Source of the DNA: Janthinobacterium agaricidamnosum
Lineage (GTDB): Bacteria > Pseudomonadota > Gammaproteobacteria > Burkholderiales > Burkholderiaceae_D
NCBI RefSeq assembly: GCF_003667705.1
Contig: NZ_CP033019.1
Span: 3,348,001-3,412,000, forward strand
Length of the DNA stretch: 64,000 bases
Reading direction: 5' to 3'
Positions 25,706-35,139 of the stretch are shown one piece after another (positions within the stretch are counted from its first letter, which is position 1; each line of letters starts with the position of its first letter). The notes beneath the pieces were generated by a model. That model did not search any database, was not told the DNA's origin, and was given only the letters and a program-made list of their open reading frames with translations. The position numbers and the translations under genes were made by a program.

Positions 25706-25730
25706 GTAAAGGCGGGTAAAGCCATGTAAA
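25706..25730 (-). promoter_or_regulatory. Triple CpxR-type box upstream of the FlxA-like gene
   Basis: Three GTAAA pentamers occur in register (25706, 25716, 25726), each separated by five bases, so two overlapping CpxR consensus sites are present. They lie about 70-90 bases upstream of the FlxA-like start codon and about 80 bases upstream of the divergent PrpF-family gene, so either or both could be controlled. Confidence 0.75.
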
Positions 25731-25807
25731 GACGCCGCGCGCACCATCCGATTGCACGCCAGCAAGAAAAACTGGCACACTGGCGCTTCCTGCCTTGACC
25801 ACGATCC

Positions 25808-27046
25808 ATGATGATGACGCCCCTGCTGCCCGCCCTGCCCGACCTCGTGCCCCGCCAACGCTGCGGCGTGATCGAGTTTCCCGTCCACCACATGCGTGGC
25901 GGCACGTCGACGGGCCTGGTCTTGCACGGGACCTGCGTGCCGGCCGAGCAAACGCTGCGCGAGGAATTGCTGCGCCACCTGATGGGCGTGCCCCAGTCCG
26001 GCCGGCAGCCGGGCAACCGGCAAATCACGGGCCTGGGTCGGGGCACGCCCACCAGCAATAAAGTCTTCCTCGCCGAGGTGGAACAGCATGCGGGCCAGCC
26101 GCGCCTGGTCAGCACCCTGGCCCAGCTGGCTGGCGAACACGGCGATATCGACTGGAGCGTGAACTGCGGCAATATGTCGTCCGCCCTGCAACTGTGGGGG
26201 CTGGACAGCGGCGTGATCGAGGCACTGGCCATCGGCGCGCACGATATCGATATCCGCAACACCAACACGGGCGTCATCACCACCTCGCGCATGGCGCGCG
26301 AACGCGACGGCAGCTTTACGGCCGCCAGCATTCCTGGCGTGACCGGCAACTTCCCCCGCGTGGACCTGTTCCTGCGGCAGCCGGCAGGCGCCAAGACGGG
26401 AAAATTATTACCAACAGGCAATGCGCAGGATGTGGTGCACGGTTATGTGGTCTCGTGCGTGGATGTGGCCGTGCCCATGGTCATCGCGCCAGCGAGCCAG
26501 TTCGGCAAGACGGCGCACGAGTCCATCGCGGAACTGGAAGCGGATACGGCTTTCATGCAGGCGATCCGCCAGGTGTGGAGCGCGGCGGGACTGCTGATGG
26601 GCTTGCGCAAGCGCGATGGCGGGTTGATGACGTTGGCGGAACTGGAACGCAGCGAAACCATCCCCAAGTTCTGCATCGTGGGGCCGGCGGCGGAAGAGGG
26701 AAATATTGCGGTGCGTTACTTTACGCCGCAATCGGGCCACGCCTCGCTGGCGGTCTCGGGAGGCTGCTGCCTGGCGGCCGCTTGCCTGATACCGGGCACG
26801 GTGGCGCATGCGCTGGCGCGCGGCGTGCCGCCAGTCAAGCAAGCGGAAACAGAGATGGAACTGGGCCTAGCCAACCCGGCCGGCATCCTGGACACCACCA
26901 TCGTGGCGCGCCAGGACGCGGTGACGGGCAACATCGCCATCGACGGTGCGGCCTACCGGCGCAGCGCGCAAATCTTGCTGCGCGGCCATGTTCCCCTGTA
27001 CCAGCCGTCAACCGCGCTGAAGGCGTGGCTGCTGAAACAGATTTAA
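25808..27046 (+). CDS. PrpF family isomerase-like protein
   Basis: The 412-residue protein belongs to the PrpF family (diaminopimelate-epimerase-like fold): FPVHHMRGGTSTGLVL near the start, then SNKVFLAE, DWSVNCGNMSSALQLWG and IRNTNTGVITTS, and a second half with GHASLAVSGGCCLAAACLIP. PrpF converts 2-methyl-trans-aconitate to the cis form in the methylcitrate cycle; relatives act as oxalomesaconate tautomerase. Neither acnD/prpBC nor gallate-pathway genes lie nearby, so the substrate is open. Three ATG codons in tandem mark the start. Confidence 0.82.
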   Translation: MMMTPLLPALPDLVPRQRCGVIEFPVHHMRGGTSTGLVLHGTCVPAEQTLREELLRHLMGVPQSGRQPGNRQITGLGRGTPTSNKVFLAEVEQHAGQPRLVSTLAQLAGEHGDIDWSVNCGNMSSALQLWGLDSGVIEALAIGAHDIDIRNTNTGVITTSRMARERDGSFTAASIPGVTGNFPRVDLFLRQPAGAKTGKLLPTGNAQDVVHGYVVSCVDVAVPMVIAPASQFGKTAHESIAELEADTAFMQAIRQVWSAAGLLMGLRKRDGGLMTLAELERSETIPKFCIVGPAAEEGNIAVRYFTPQSGHASLAVSGGCCLAAACLIPGTVAHALARGVPPVKQAETEMELGLANPAGILDTTIVARQDAVTGNIAIDGAAYRRSAQILLRGHVPLYQPSTALKAWLLKQI

Positions 27047-27081
27047 AGCAGGACTGGCGCCCCGCCCGTTCAAGCAATCAA

Positions 27082-27651
27082 TCAGGTCTTCGGCAATGTC
27101 ACGCCGACCTGGCCCTGGTATTTGCCGCCGCGGTCCTTGTACGAGGTTTCGCACACTTCGTCGGATTCGAAAAACAGCACTTGCGCCACGCCTTCGTTGG
27201 CGTAGATTTTCGCCGGCAACGGTGTCGTATTCGAAAACTCCAGGGTCACATAGCCTTCCCATTCCGGTTCGAACGGGGTGACGTTGACGATGATGCCGCA
27301 GCGCGCATACGTGCTCTTGCCCAGGCAAATCGTCAAGACGTTGCGGGGAATGCGGAAATATTCCACGGTACGGGCCAGCGCGAACGAATTCGGCGGGATG
27401 ATGCAATAGCCCTTGCCCGACACATCGACGAAGTTATTCGCGTCAAAATCCTTGGGATCGACGATGGTGGTGTTGATGTTGGTAAACAACTTGAACTCGT
27501 CGGCGCAACGGATGTCATAGCCATAGCTGGAGGTGCCGTAGGAAACGATGCGGTTGCCGTCGCGTTCCTTGACCTGGCCCGGTTCGAACGGCTCGATCAT
27601 GCCCGTTGTTTCCGCCATGCGGCGTATCCATTTATCGCTTTTAATCGTCAT
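27082..27651 (-). CDS. dcd: dCTP deaminase
   Basis: The enzyme deaminates dCTP to dUTP in the thymidylate pathway. The 189-residue sequence is complete and typical: [13 protein letters not shown] at the start, [20 protein letters not shown], the trimer-contact region [31 protein letters not shown] with the catalytic-site Arg/Glu region ([19 protein letters not shown]), and a closing lid [14 protein letters not shown]. The gene is convergent with the PrpF-family gene. A 130-base gap separates it from the hydrolase gene downstream. Confidence 0.97.
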   Translation of the reverse strand: MTIKSDKWIRRMAETTGMIEPFEPGQVKERDGNRIVSYGTSSYGYDIRCADEFKLFTNINTTIVDPKDFDANNFVDVSGKGYCIIPPNSFALARTVEYFRIPRNVLTICLGKSTYARCGIIVNVTPFEPEWEGYVTLEFSNTTPLPAKIYANEGVAQVLFFESDEVCETSYKDRGGKYQGQVGVTLPKT

Positions 27652-27783
27652 CGCAGGGGTATCTTTCTAGAATATCGAATGGCTGGGGCGGCGCGCCAGG
27701 TGCAGGCGCGGCCCGAATGGCAGGATTTTACGCGAAAATCCGCCGCTGTTGGCCCCCATCCCCTGAAAATCCTTGGCGGAAGG

Positions 27784-28584
27784 CTATTGTTTCGACAGCA
27801 ATGCCGTGATCATCTCGCGCACCACTTGCGCCGTCAGTTCCGGGTTTTCCATGGGAAACAGATGGCCGCCCGGCACCTGGCGGAAAAACTTGCCGACCAG
27901 CTTGCGCGTGGCCGTCAAGCCCGCCTGGCGGCATTCCACCGATTCCGTGCCGCCGATAAAGCCGATGGGCACGGGAAACCCATCCTTGACGAGGCCGCCG
28001 ATATGGTGCGGCAAGCTGCGGTAGACCTGCGTTTCCACTTCGCGCGTAAAACGCAGCTGCACCCCGTCCGGATGGGGAGCCAGGCCGCTGTCGATGTAAT
28101 CGCGCAAGACTTGCGGCGCCCAGATGGCGAACATGTCCTTGGCCGCGAAGTGTTCATACGCGGCTTGCGCATCGGGCCACAGCTTGCGCCGCCGGGCGGA
28201 AAAACGCGAGGGGGAAAACCGCTCGCCCAGCGCCGTGTTGCGCGCCAGGCGCACCAGCAAGGCGCGCCAGCCCGCCACCACGGGCGAATCGAGCAAGACC
28301 ACGCAACGCACCAGGTCGGGCCGCTGCTTGGCCACCATCACGCTGAGCATGCCGCCCAGCGAATGGCCGACGAGGATCACGGGCGCGCTGTAGCGGCGCT
28401 CCAGGTCGTCGATGTACTCGCGCACCAGCTCGGGCCAGCCCGTGCTGACGGGGTAATCCGGATCGTGCGCATGCATGTCGAGCGCCTGCACGGTGTAGTG
28501 CTGGCCCAGCAAGCCGAACAGCTTGCGGTAGGTGCCGGCAGGGTAACTGTTGGCGTGGGCAAAGTGCAGTTGCGGGAGGGTCAT
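27784..28584 (-). CDS. Alpha/beta-fold hydrolase
   Basis: The 266-residue protein has the alpha/beta hydrolase plan: HFAHANSYPAGTYRKLF at the start, nucleophile elbow VILVGHSLGGMLS near residue 95, and a final PGGHLFPMENPE that includes the catalytic His. The cap region is arginine-rich. The substrate is unknown. A HAD phosphatase gene lies upstream on the same strand with about 60 bases between them. Confidence 0.78.
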   Translation of the reverse strand: MTLPQLHFAHANSYPAGTYRKLFGLLGQHYTVQALDMHAHDPDYPVSTGWPELVREYIDDLERRYSAPVILVGHSLGGMLSVMVAKQRPDLVRCVVLLDSPVVAGWRALLVRLARNTALGERFSPSRFSARRRKLWPDAQAAYEHFAAKDMFAIWAPQVLRDYIDSGLAPHPDGVQLRFTREVETQVYRSLPHHIGGLVKDGFPVPIGFIGGTESVECRQAGLTATRKLVGKFFRQVPGGHLFPMENPELTAQVVREMITALLSKQ

Positions 28585-28642
28585 CGTGGGACGGTGCCGG
28601 TGAATGCGATAGGCAATTGTAATGGCATGCCGGCAAGACGGA

Positions 28643-29350
28643 TCAGAGGAAGACCTCTAATTTGCGAGCTGGCAGCGGGCGCGCTGGCGCCATGCCGGGC
28701 ACGAACGAGGCCAGTACTTCGCCCAGCTCGGCGTTGGAATCGACCACGCAAAAAGCATCGTCAAACGCATGGTGACAGTTCATGGGATTGCGCACGACGA
28801 TGCACTCCAGCCCGGCCGCCCTGGCGGCGCGCAAGCCGCGCGGCGAGTCTTCGACGGCCACGCAGTCGGCGGCGGCCAGGCCAAGGCGCTGCAAGCCCAG
28901 CTGGTAGCCGTCGGGCGCCGGCTTGCTCTCGCCATACATTTCGCGCGTCAGCACGAAGTCGAAGTGGCTGAGCAAGCCCGTGGCCGCATGGCTGATGCGG
29001 AAATGTTGCTCATAGGCGCTGGTGACGACGCCCATGGCCACATGCGGGCGCAGCGCCGCCAGCACTTGCCCGATGCCGGGGATGGCCAGCTGCCCCGCCT
29101 GGCGCAGGCGTTGCGCAAACAGCTCGGTGCGCTCGGCCCGCAGGCGCTCGACCAGCTCAATGCTGTGCCCCTGCCCCAGCAGCAGATGCCAGGCGCCGTA
29201 GTTATTGTCCAGGAACCAGTCAAAAAATTGCTTCGGCGTCAAGTCTATGCCGTAGGGCAAGAGCAAGTCGCGGTTGCTTTCGTAAAACAGCTGTTCGGTA
29301 TCGACCAGCACGCCATCGTTGTCCCACAGCACGCCCCGGATGGTTTTCAT
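28643..29350 (-). CDS. HAD superfamily hydrolase (phosphoglycolate/beta-phosphoglucomutase-like)
   Basis: The 235-residue protein has motif I as VLWDNDGVLVDTE (nucleophile Asp and acid Asp in D-x-D), a helical cap, motif II VVTSAYEQH, motif III lysine in GESKPAPDGYQLGL, and motif IV VAVEDSPRGLRAARAAG. This layout belongs to small phosphatases and phosphomutases acting on sugar phosphates. The substrate is not determinable. The TSUP permease gene lies 21 bases upstream on the same strand. Confidence 0.85.
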   Translation of the reverse strand: MKTIRGVLWDNDGVLVDTEQLFYESNRDLLLPYGIDLTPKQFFDWFLDNNYGAWHLLLGQGHSIELVERLRAERTELFAQRLRQAGQLAIPGIGQVLAALRPHVAMGVVTSAYEQHFRISHAATGLLSHFDFVLTREMYGESKPAPDGYQLGLQRLGLAAADCVAVEDSPRGLRAARAAGLECIVVRNPMNCHHAFDDAFCVVDSNAELGEVLASFVPGMAPARPLPARKLEVFL

Positions 29351-29371
29351 GGCTTGTTGTCGTTCAAAAAC

Positions 29372-30133
29372 TTACTTGAAGAAAATGTCGTAGGACAACT
29401 TCACGATCAGCAGCACCAGCAGCACGAGGAAGAGGATGCGCACGAAGGCGGCGCCGCGGCGCACGGCGATCCAGGTGCCCGTCAGGGCGCCCAGGATATT
29501 GCACACGGCCATGGGCGCTGCCACCGCGTAGACCACGTGGCCGGCGGGAATGAAGAAGGCCAGCGCGGCCACGTTGGTGGCGATATTCACCAGTTTCGAG
29601 CAGGCCGAGGCGAGGATGAAATCGAAGCCGAAGACGCGGATGAACAGGAAAATCAAAAAACTGCCCGTGCCCGGCCCGAACAGACCGTCATAAAAGCCGA
29701 TGGCGCCACCGATGACGATGGCGAGGATGCGCTCACGGGGGCCGATGGGGCGCGCTTCGCGCGTCGTGCCGAAATCCTTCTTGATGAAGGTGTAGATGGC
29801 CATGATGATGATCAACACCAGCACCATTGGGCGCACCACTTGCTGCGGCACGTAGGACACGGCGGCCGCGCCGATGAAGGACATGACGAAGGCGCTGGCC
29901 ACGGCCGGCAGCACCAGCAGCCACGGGATGTGGACCTTGCCGACAAACGAGCGGGCGGCAAACGTGGTGCCGCAGGCGGACGCCAGTTTATTCGTGCCCA
30001 GCAAGGAGGTCGACGCCATGTTCGGCATCAGGTTGAACAGGGCCGGCAGCTGTATCAGCCCGCCCCCGCCCACGGCGGCATCGATCAGGCCGGCAAAGAA
30101 GGCAAATAAACACAGCAGCGAGATGGTCAGCAT
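29372..30133 (-). CDS. TSUP family membrane permease (TauE/SafE)
   Basis: The 253-residue integral membrane protein has about eight predicted hydrophobic segments and the two half-repeats of the TauE/SafE family: FAFFAGLIDAAVGGGGLIQLPAL in the first half and GGAIGFYDGLFGPGTGSFLI in the second, each with conserved Gly-rich entrances. Family members export sulfite or sulfoacetate, or move other small anions. The start at 30133 removes a non-hydrophobic extension (29 more residues to 30217), but the Shine-Dalgarno is weak, so the start is uncertain. The divergent LysR gene probably regulates it. Confidence 0.83.
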   Translation of the reverse strand: MLTISLLCLFAFFAGLIDAAVGGGGLIQLPALFNLMPNMASTSLLGTNKLASACGTTFAARSFVGKVHIPWLLVLPAVASAFVMSFIGAAAVSYVPQQVVRPMVLVLIIIMAIYTFIKKDFGTTREARPIGPRERILAIVIGGAIGFYDGLFGPGTGSFLIFLFIRVFGFDFILASACSKLVNIATNVAALAFFIPAGHVVYAVAAPMAVCNILGALTGTWIAVRRGAAFVRILFLVLLVLLIVKLSYDIFFK

Positions 30134-30284
30134 GATAGGCAATATGGAATGGGCGACAGCGGCAGTATAGGCGTCAGGCACTTTTTCGGATGCAACTTCA
30201 AATTGCGGAAAACGCAATCAGGCGTAACGCTTGACGGAATGCGCCCCGTGCGGTCTACTGGCCTCTTTTGCCGGGAGTCACGCG

Positions 30285-31208
30285 ATGTCGATGAAACTGA
30301 TGTGGGAGATCCGCGCCTTTTGCACCGTGGTGGAAAAGCGCAGCTTCATCCATGCGGCGCGCATGCTGGGACGCTCGCCGTCGGCCGTCACGCGCGCCAT
30401 CCAGTTCCTCGAAGACGCCATCGGCGCCGAGCTGATCCTGCGCACGCAAAAGCAGTTCACCCTGACGACGGCCGGCGAGACCTATTACGCGTCGGCCAAG
30501 CACTTGCTGGAAACGCAGGCCGAGGCGGAAGAGCAGCTGGCAGAGCTGAGCAACTCGCCGCAAGGCTGGGTGCGCCTCTCGGCGCCGGAAATTTTGTCGC
30601 TGGGCTTCCTGCCGAAAGTGGTGGCGCAATTTTCGCGCGACTATCCGAACGTGTCCGTGGACATCCATTTCTCGGACAAATCGATCGACCCCATCCAGGA
30701 AAAGCTCGATTTCGCCATCCGCGGCGCCTTCCCCCAGTCGAGCGAGCTGATCGGCTATCCCCTGTGGAACTACCGCCGCTACATGTACGCCTCGCCCGAC
30801 TATATCGCCCGCATGGGCGCGCCCGAGGAACCGGAAGAGCTGGCCGGCCACGACATCATCATGCACTCGGCTCCCCGCATCCTGCGCGACTGGCATTTCG
30901 TTTCCACCGAGCGCAACGTGCGCTACCAGGTGCAGCCCCGCTTCCGCTTCACTTCCGGCATCGCCACCTTCCAGGCGGCCCTGGAAGGCGCCGGCATCGT
31001 GCGCCTGGCCAGCTGGCTGGCCGAGCCGTTTGTCGCCGCCGGCACCTTGCGCCGGGTCTGCACGGCATACCGGCTGACGTCATCTAAGGAGCTGGACCCG
31101 AGCATCCATGCCGTGTATGGCACGTCGAGGATGGCCAAGGGGGCCCGGCTGTTTCTGGAATATGTGCGGCAGCGAGGGCTGGAAATACCCGATGAACGGG
31201 CAAGTTAG
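30285..31208 (+). CDS. LysR family transcriptional regulator
   Basis: The ATG at 30285 after GGGAG gives 307 residues. An N-terminal winged helix (MWEIRAFCTVVEKRSFIHAA, then GRSPSAVTRAIQFLEDAIGA) is followed by the periplasmic-binding-like effector domain of LysR regulators (VRLSAPEILSLGFLPKVVAQ, later ALEGAGIVRLASWLAEPF). It is divergent from the TSUP permease gene, the common arrangement for a regulator and its target. The effector is unknown. Confidence 0.88.
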   Translation: MSMKLMWEIRAFCTVVEKRSFIHAARMLGRSPSAVTRAIQFLEDAIGAELILRTQKQFTLTTAGETYYASAKHLLETQAEAEEQLAELSNSPQGWVRLSAPEILSLGFLPKVVAQFSRDYPNVSVDIHFSDKSIDPIQEKLDFAIRGAFPQSSELIGYPLWNYRRYMYASPDYIARMGAPEEPEELAGHDIIMHSAPRILRDWHFVSTERNVRYQVQPRFRFTSGIATFQAALEGAGIVRLASWLAEPFVAAGTLRRVCTAYRLTSSKELDPSIHAVYGTSRMAKGARLFLEYVRQRGLEIPDERAS

Positions 31209-31211
31209 CAT

Positions 31212-31733
31212 CTATTTCGCGGCGATGACGTCGCTATACACGGCGAACTGCGCGCCATCGAAAACAAAGGCGGCCACCTCGCGCATGCCCAGTCGTTCAT
31301 GCGCACGCAGCGAGCCGATATTGTCGCGCCGGATGAACAGCACCGCCTCCGCACCCCCATGCCGCGCGCGCATGGCAGAGTACAGCAGCACCAGCAAGCC
31401 CTGCCCCCGCTCCGAGTCCGCGATGCAGACGGGGCCATACACGTAGGCCTTGTCACTTCCCCGATACGCGGCCAGCATGGCCAGCACCACGGGCGCCTGC
31501 GCGGTGGCAGCTGCATCGCTGAACAACACGCCAACGACAGGCCCGTCCGCTGCGCGCCGCGCCACAATGACGGGCGATTCGCCATCCGCCATGCTGGCCA
31601 CCTTGTCGCGCGAAAACTCGCCCGTCAGGCTGCCGCCCCGCGAGGGGGAATTAGCTTGCAACAAGGTCGTGATGGCGTCGATGTCGGCGGCCTGGGCCAG
31701 GCTGATCAGATAATGGCTGCTTAAATGTAACAA
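31212..31733 (-). CDS. GNAT family N-acetyltransferase
   Basis: The 173-residue protein fits GNAT: an early AADIDAITTLLQAN helix, strands with VVGVLFSDAA, the acetyl-CoA loop CIADSERGQGLLVLLYSAMR (R/Q-x-x-G-x-G/A type), and ADSERGQG followed by NIGSLRAHERLGMREVAAF, the usual C-terminal arch. It transfers an acetyl group to an unknown acceptor. Its stop is three bases from the convergent LysR gene. Confidence 0.8.
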   Translation of the reverse strand: MLHLSSHYLISLAQAADIDAITTLLQANSPSRGGSLTGEFSRDKVASMADGESPVIVARRAADGPVVGVLFSDAAATAQAPVVLAMLAAYRGSDKAYVYGPVCIADSERGQGLLVLLYSAMRARHGGAEAVLFIRRDNIGSLRAHERLGMREVAAFVFDGAQFAVYSDVIAAK

Positions 31734-31792
31734 TCAACGCTCCTCGATTGGGTTCTTCCGTTGAGATGCTGCTGAAGCGAATATGAAAACAG

Positions 31793-32557
31793 CTAGTGTG
31801 CAACTGCACAGTCCGCCACCTTGCTGGCCTTGGCGGCATCGGCCACCTGTACGGCGCTGCGCTTGACATCTCCCCACAGGTAAAAGATAAGAAAAATTCC
31901 CACCAGTGGAAAAATAAAGTGCAGGACCTCGTACTTTTTTTGCGGTGCAGGACACTCTTCGCCAGCGCAGCTCTTCTTTCGCCATAGCCCCACCACGCCG
32001 TAGCGACATAAATAAATAACTGCGTTCATCGTCACTGCGAGTATCCACACTATCGAAATAATAAGGAGGCTGAATAACCATTGTCCGATATTCGGCAGAA
32101 AACTCTTCGTCAGCACGTCCGAAAAGACGAGCGACAATAACATCCCGGTGCTAATTGACACTGTATGCGAGATGCCATGTATGACAGGCACCAGCACTTT
32201 CTGCCTGAAAAAATGCCCCCACTCGGCAGTCAACAACATGGTGCATGCCGCCAGAAAAAGGACAAGATTGAACAAGGGTGCTGGAATATCCTGGTAATGC
32301 ACAATGAATTTGCGCTGTAGCGATTTGGCCATGTCATTGACAGGCTGATCAATCGTAAATTGCAATCCAAACAAGATCAAGCCAGTAAACAAGCCGCTCG
32401 CGATACCAATACCCGTATGCTGTATCGCCTGCGCCAACGCTGGCGAAATCCCCTCCACATAACGTAACCCCTGATCCCACCGAATCGAACGCAAGCGCCG
32501 GTAAGCAGCGTCGGCCTTCGCCAACCAGCGCTCGAAGGGATTGCATTCATCGCACAT
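31793..32557 (-). CDS. Polytopic membrane protein of unknown function
   Basis: The start at 32557 follows AGGAGA and gives 254 residues. An N-terminal cytoplasmic part with CDEC (residues 2-5) and a basic amphipathic stretch is followed by about five hydrophobic helices (for example GIASGLFTGLILFGL, LFNLVLFLAACTMLL, LLIISIVWILAVTMNAVIYL, FIFPLVGIFLIFYLW). A loop SCAGEECPAPQ contains two cysteines. Codon use and base composition are less GC-rich than in the neighbours, which suggests transfer. I recognise no family. Confidence 0.7.
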   Translation of the reverse strand: MCDECNPFERWLAKADAAYRRLRSIRWDQGLRYVEGISPALAQAIQHTGIGIASGLFTGLILFGLQFTIDQPVNDMAKSLQRKFIVHYQDIPAPLFNLVLFLAACTMLLTAEWGHFFRQKVLVPVIHGISHTVSISTGMLLSLVFSDVLTKSFLPNIGQWLFSLLIISIVWILAVTMNAVIYLCRYGVVGLWRKKSCAGEECPAPQKKYEVLHFIFPLVGIFLIFYLWGDVKRSAVQVADAAKASKVADCAVAH

Positions 32558-32596
32558 AATGGGTCTCCTGTCCGGCATCCGATGAGGCGCACTGCC

Positions 32597-35032
32597 TTAT
32601 CGCCCATGCCAGTACCGTGGCCGACTGGCCCGGTACAACGTCGCATCGATATCGTCGCCAAATTCCAGCACCACCGCCCCCGTCACATCCGTGCGCAGCC
32701 GGGCAATGCCCATGTCGCCATAGCGCGCATACACTTGCGGCTTCGGATGTTTGTAGCGGTTCCGGTGCCCGACCTGGAAAATCGCCAGGGCCGGATGGAC
32801 GGCGTTCAGAAAGGCCGGTGTCGACGAGGTGCCGCTGCCGTGGTGCGGCGCCAGCAGCACGTCGGCGGCCAGGTCGCCATCGGCCGAGCGCGCCAGCAAC
32901 TGTGCTTCCTGCGCCGCCTCGATGTCGCCGGCCAGCAAGATTGCATGCTTGCCGGCCGTGATCTTCACGGTGCAGCTGCGGGCGTTCGGTTTCAGTGAAA
33001 TGTCCGTGTGGCTGGCGGGTAATGGGTGCAGCATGGCGAAGCGCACGCCTTCCCAGATCCAGTTCTGGCCCGCCACGCAATGCAGATACGGACGCCGGGC
33101 TTGCCGCCGGGCCTCGACGGCCGGGTGGCCATCGAACAGGGACGAAGCCAGCCAGCCCACTTGCACGTTCTCCAGCAGAGAGATAGCGCCGCCCGCGTGA
33201 TCGAGGTCGCTGTGCGAGATGATCACGCCGTCGAGCTTGCTGATACCCCGTGCGCGCAGATACGGCACGATGACACGGCTGGCGCCGTCGGAATCGAGAC
33301 TGTAGGCGGGGCCCGTGTCGTACAGCAGTCGGTGATCGTGGGTTTCCACCAGCACGGCCATGCCTTGTCCCACATCAAAGGCCGTGATCCACATCTGGCC
33401 CGGCTGCGGGCTGGACGGCAAGGCCGTCAGCAGCGGCAGCCAGCCCAGCATGCCGGCCCAGCGCTGCGGCCATCCGCGTGGCGCCAGCAGCCAGGCCGTG
33501 CCGAACAATGCCCAGCAAAAACTCCACCATGGCGGCGCGGGCGCCGTCCAGACGGCAAAGCGGCGCGCACCGAGCCAGTCCAGCACCTGCGCCAGCATCT
33601 GCACGATGGCGTGCGCCAGCAGCAGCAACCAGTCGCACAGGGGCGCCGGCAGCAGGCTGCCCGCCAGGGACAAAGGCGTGACGACCAGGCTGATGACGGG
33701 TATGGCCAGCGCATTGGCGACGGGCGACACGAGCGAGACTTGCGAAAACAGCAGCATCGTCAACGGCACCAGCCCCACCGTCACCACGTATTGCGTATGC
33801 GCACCGAGCGCCACGGCCGCACGCAGGCGGCGCCAGCGGCTGGCGTTCTCCGGCAACGGCGCCGTGGTGCGGCCCGCCGTCGCGTACAGCATGGTGGCGA
33901 CGGCGCCGAACGACAGCCAGAAACCGGGCCACAGCACGGCCCACGGATCAAGCAGCACGACCACGCCCAGCGCCAGGCACAGGATATGGATGATGCTGGT
34001 GATGCGCCCCAGCCACAGGGCCAGCGCCACCACCAGCAACATATATAAAGTGCGCTGCGCGGGCACGCCGAAGCCGGCCAGCAGCACGTACACCAATGCC
34101 GCCAGCGCACCGGCCAGCGCCGCCACCTTTTGCGCCGGCAACAGCAAGGGCAGTTGCCGGTCGGTAAAGAATGAGCGCCGCCACAGCGCGCCCGCGCCCA
34201 GGGCGAACAAGCCCGCGATCATCGTAATATGCAAGCCGGAAATCGAAATCAAATGACTGACACCCGTGCGGTTGAACACTTGCCAGTCCGACTGGGGAAT
34301 GGCGCGCTGGTCGCCCACCACCAGCGCCACGATCACGCCCGCATACTGTTTATCTTCCAGGCTGCGCAGTATGCGCGCACGCAATGCCGCGCGGCTCGCT
34401 TCCACCACATTGCCGAAAGCGGGCACGAAGGCGGCCACGCGCACGTTCGGCGTATCGGCGCGCGGCTGCGGCCGCACATAGCCGGTGGCGCGTACGCCCT
34501 GCTCCAGCAGCCATGCCTCGTAATCGAAACCCATGGGATTCGCGTTGCCGTGCGGGCGCTGCAGGCGCACCGTCAGGCGCCAGCGTTCACCCGGCTGCAC
34601 GTCGCCCACCTCGTTCGTCACCTCATCGCGAAAGCCCGCATACCAGGACAGGGCGATCAAGGGCGGCACCTTTGCATTGAGTGCCTTCTCCACGGCAAAA
34701 TTGAAGCGCACGCCCTGCTCGAAGCGGTACGGCAAGCTGGCCACCGTGCCCGTCACGACGATGTCCTGTCCCTCGTCGGCCAGCGCCAGCTGCGGCGTCA
34801 TGGCGGACTGGGCCAGCCAGGCGGCCCAATAAAAGCCCAGCCCCACGCCGGCCGAGAGCGCAATAGCGGAACGCCAACAGGAACGCCAGCGCGCGTGTCG
34901 GCACAACAGCCACGCCATCAGCAGCGCCGCGCCAGCGATCACCGACAGCAGCGCGCCCGCGTGCGGCGGCAAGCCTGCCTGCGTCTGCAACCAGGCGGCG
35001 CCAGCGGCAAAGCCGAGTATCAGGATGCGCAT
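32597..35032 (-). CDS. comEC: DNA-uptake channel protein ComEC/Rec2
   Basis: The 811-residue protein transports single-stranded DNA over the inner membrane during natural transformation. N-terminal hydrophobic helices and an OB-like DUF4131 segment (about 30-190) lead to the Competence membrane domain with GVSHLISISGLHITMIAGLF. The C-terminal metallo-beta-lactamase-like domain (about 540-800) has SHSDLDHAGGAISLLENV and LAPHHGSGTSSTPAFLNAVH. All expected parts and the length match ComEC of betaproteobacteria. No other competence gene is in the window. Confidence 0.93.
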   Translation of the reverse strand: MRILILGFAAGAAWLQTQAGLPPHAGALLSVIAGAALLMAWLLCRHARWRSCWRSAIALSAGVGLGFYWAAWLAQSAMTPQLALADEGQDIVVTGTVASLPYRFEQGVRFNFAVEKALNAKVPPLIALSWYAGFRDEVTNEVGDVQPGERWRLTVRLQRPHGNANPMGFDYEAWLLEQGVRATGYVRPQPRADTPNVRVAAFVPAFGNVVEASRAALRARILRSLEDKQYAGVIVALVVGDQRAIPQSDWQVFNRTGVSHLISISGLHITMIAGLFALGAGALWRRSFFTDRQLPLLLPAQKVAALAGALAALVYVLLAGFGVPAQRTLYMLLVVALALWLGRITSIIHILCLALGVVVLLDPWAVLWPGFWLSFGAVATMLYATAGRTTAPLPENASRWRRLRAAVALGAHTQYVVTVGLVPLTMLLFSQVSLVSPVANALAIPVISLVVTPLSLAGSLLPAPLCDWLLLLAHAIVQMLAQVLDWLGARRFAVWTAPAPPWWSFCWALFGTAWLLAPRGWPQRWAGMLGWLPLLTALPSSPQPGQMWITAFDVGQGMAVLVETHDHRLLYDTGPAYSLDSDGASRVIVPYLRARGISKLDGVIISHSDLDHAGGAISLLENVQVGWLASSLFDGHPAVEARRQARRPYLHCVAGQNWIWEGVRFAMLHPLPASHTDISLKPNARSCTVKITAGKHAILLAGDIEAAQEAQLLARSADGDLAADVLLAPHHGSGTSSTPAFLNAVHPALAIFQVGHRNRYKHPKPQVYARYGDMGIARLRTDVTGAVVLEFGDDIDATLYRASRPRYWHGR

Positions 35033-35139
35033 GGGAAGGCAGAATCAAGGCAAAATCGGCTCGCTGCGAAAGGGGCTCAGCTACTGTGATCGTTTTCCAC
35101 GCCTTGCCGTCTGATCTGGCGCAAAGGTGCACTGGATAA

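Noticed and set aside
26194..28971. 925-codon plus-strand frame over PrpF, dcd and the hydrolase genes
   Set aside because: It runs over three identified genes in other frames and contains no recognisable protein.
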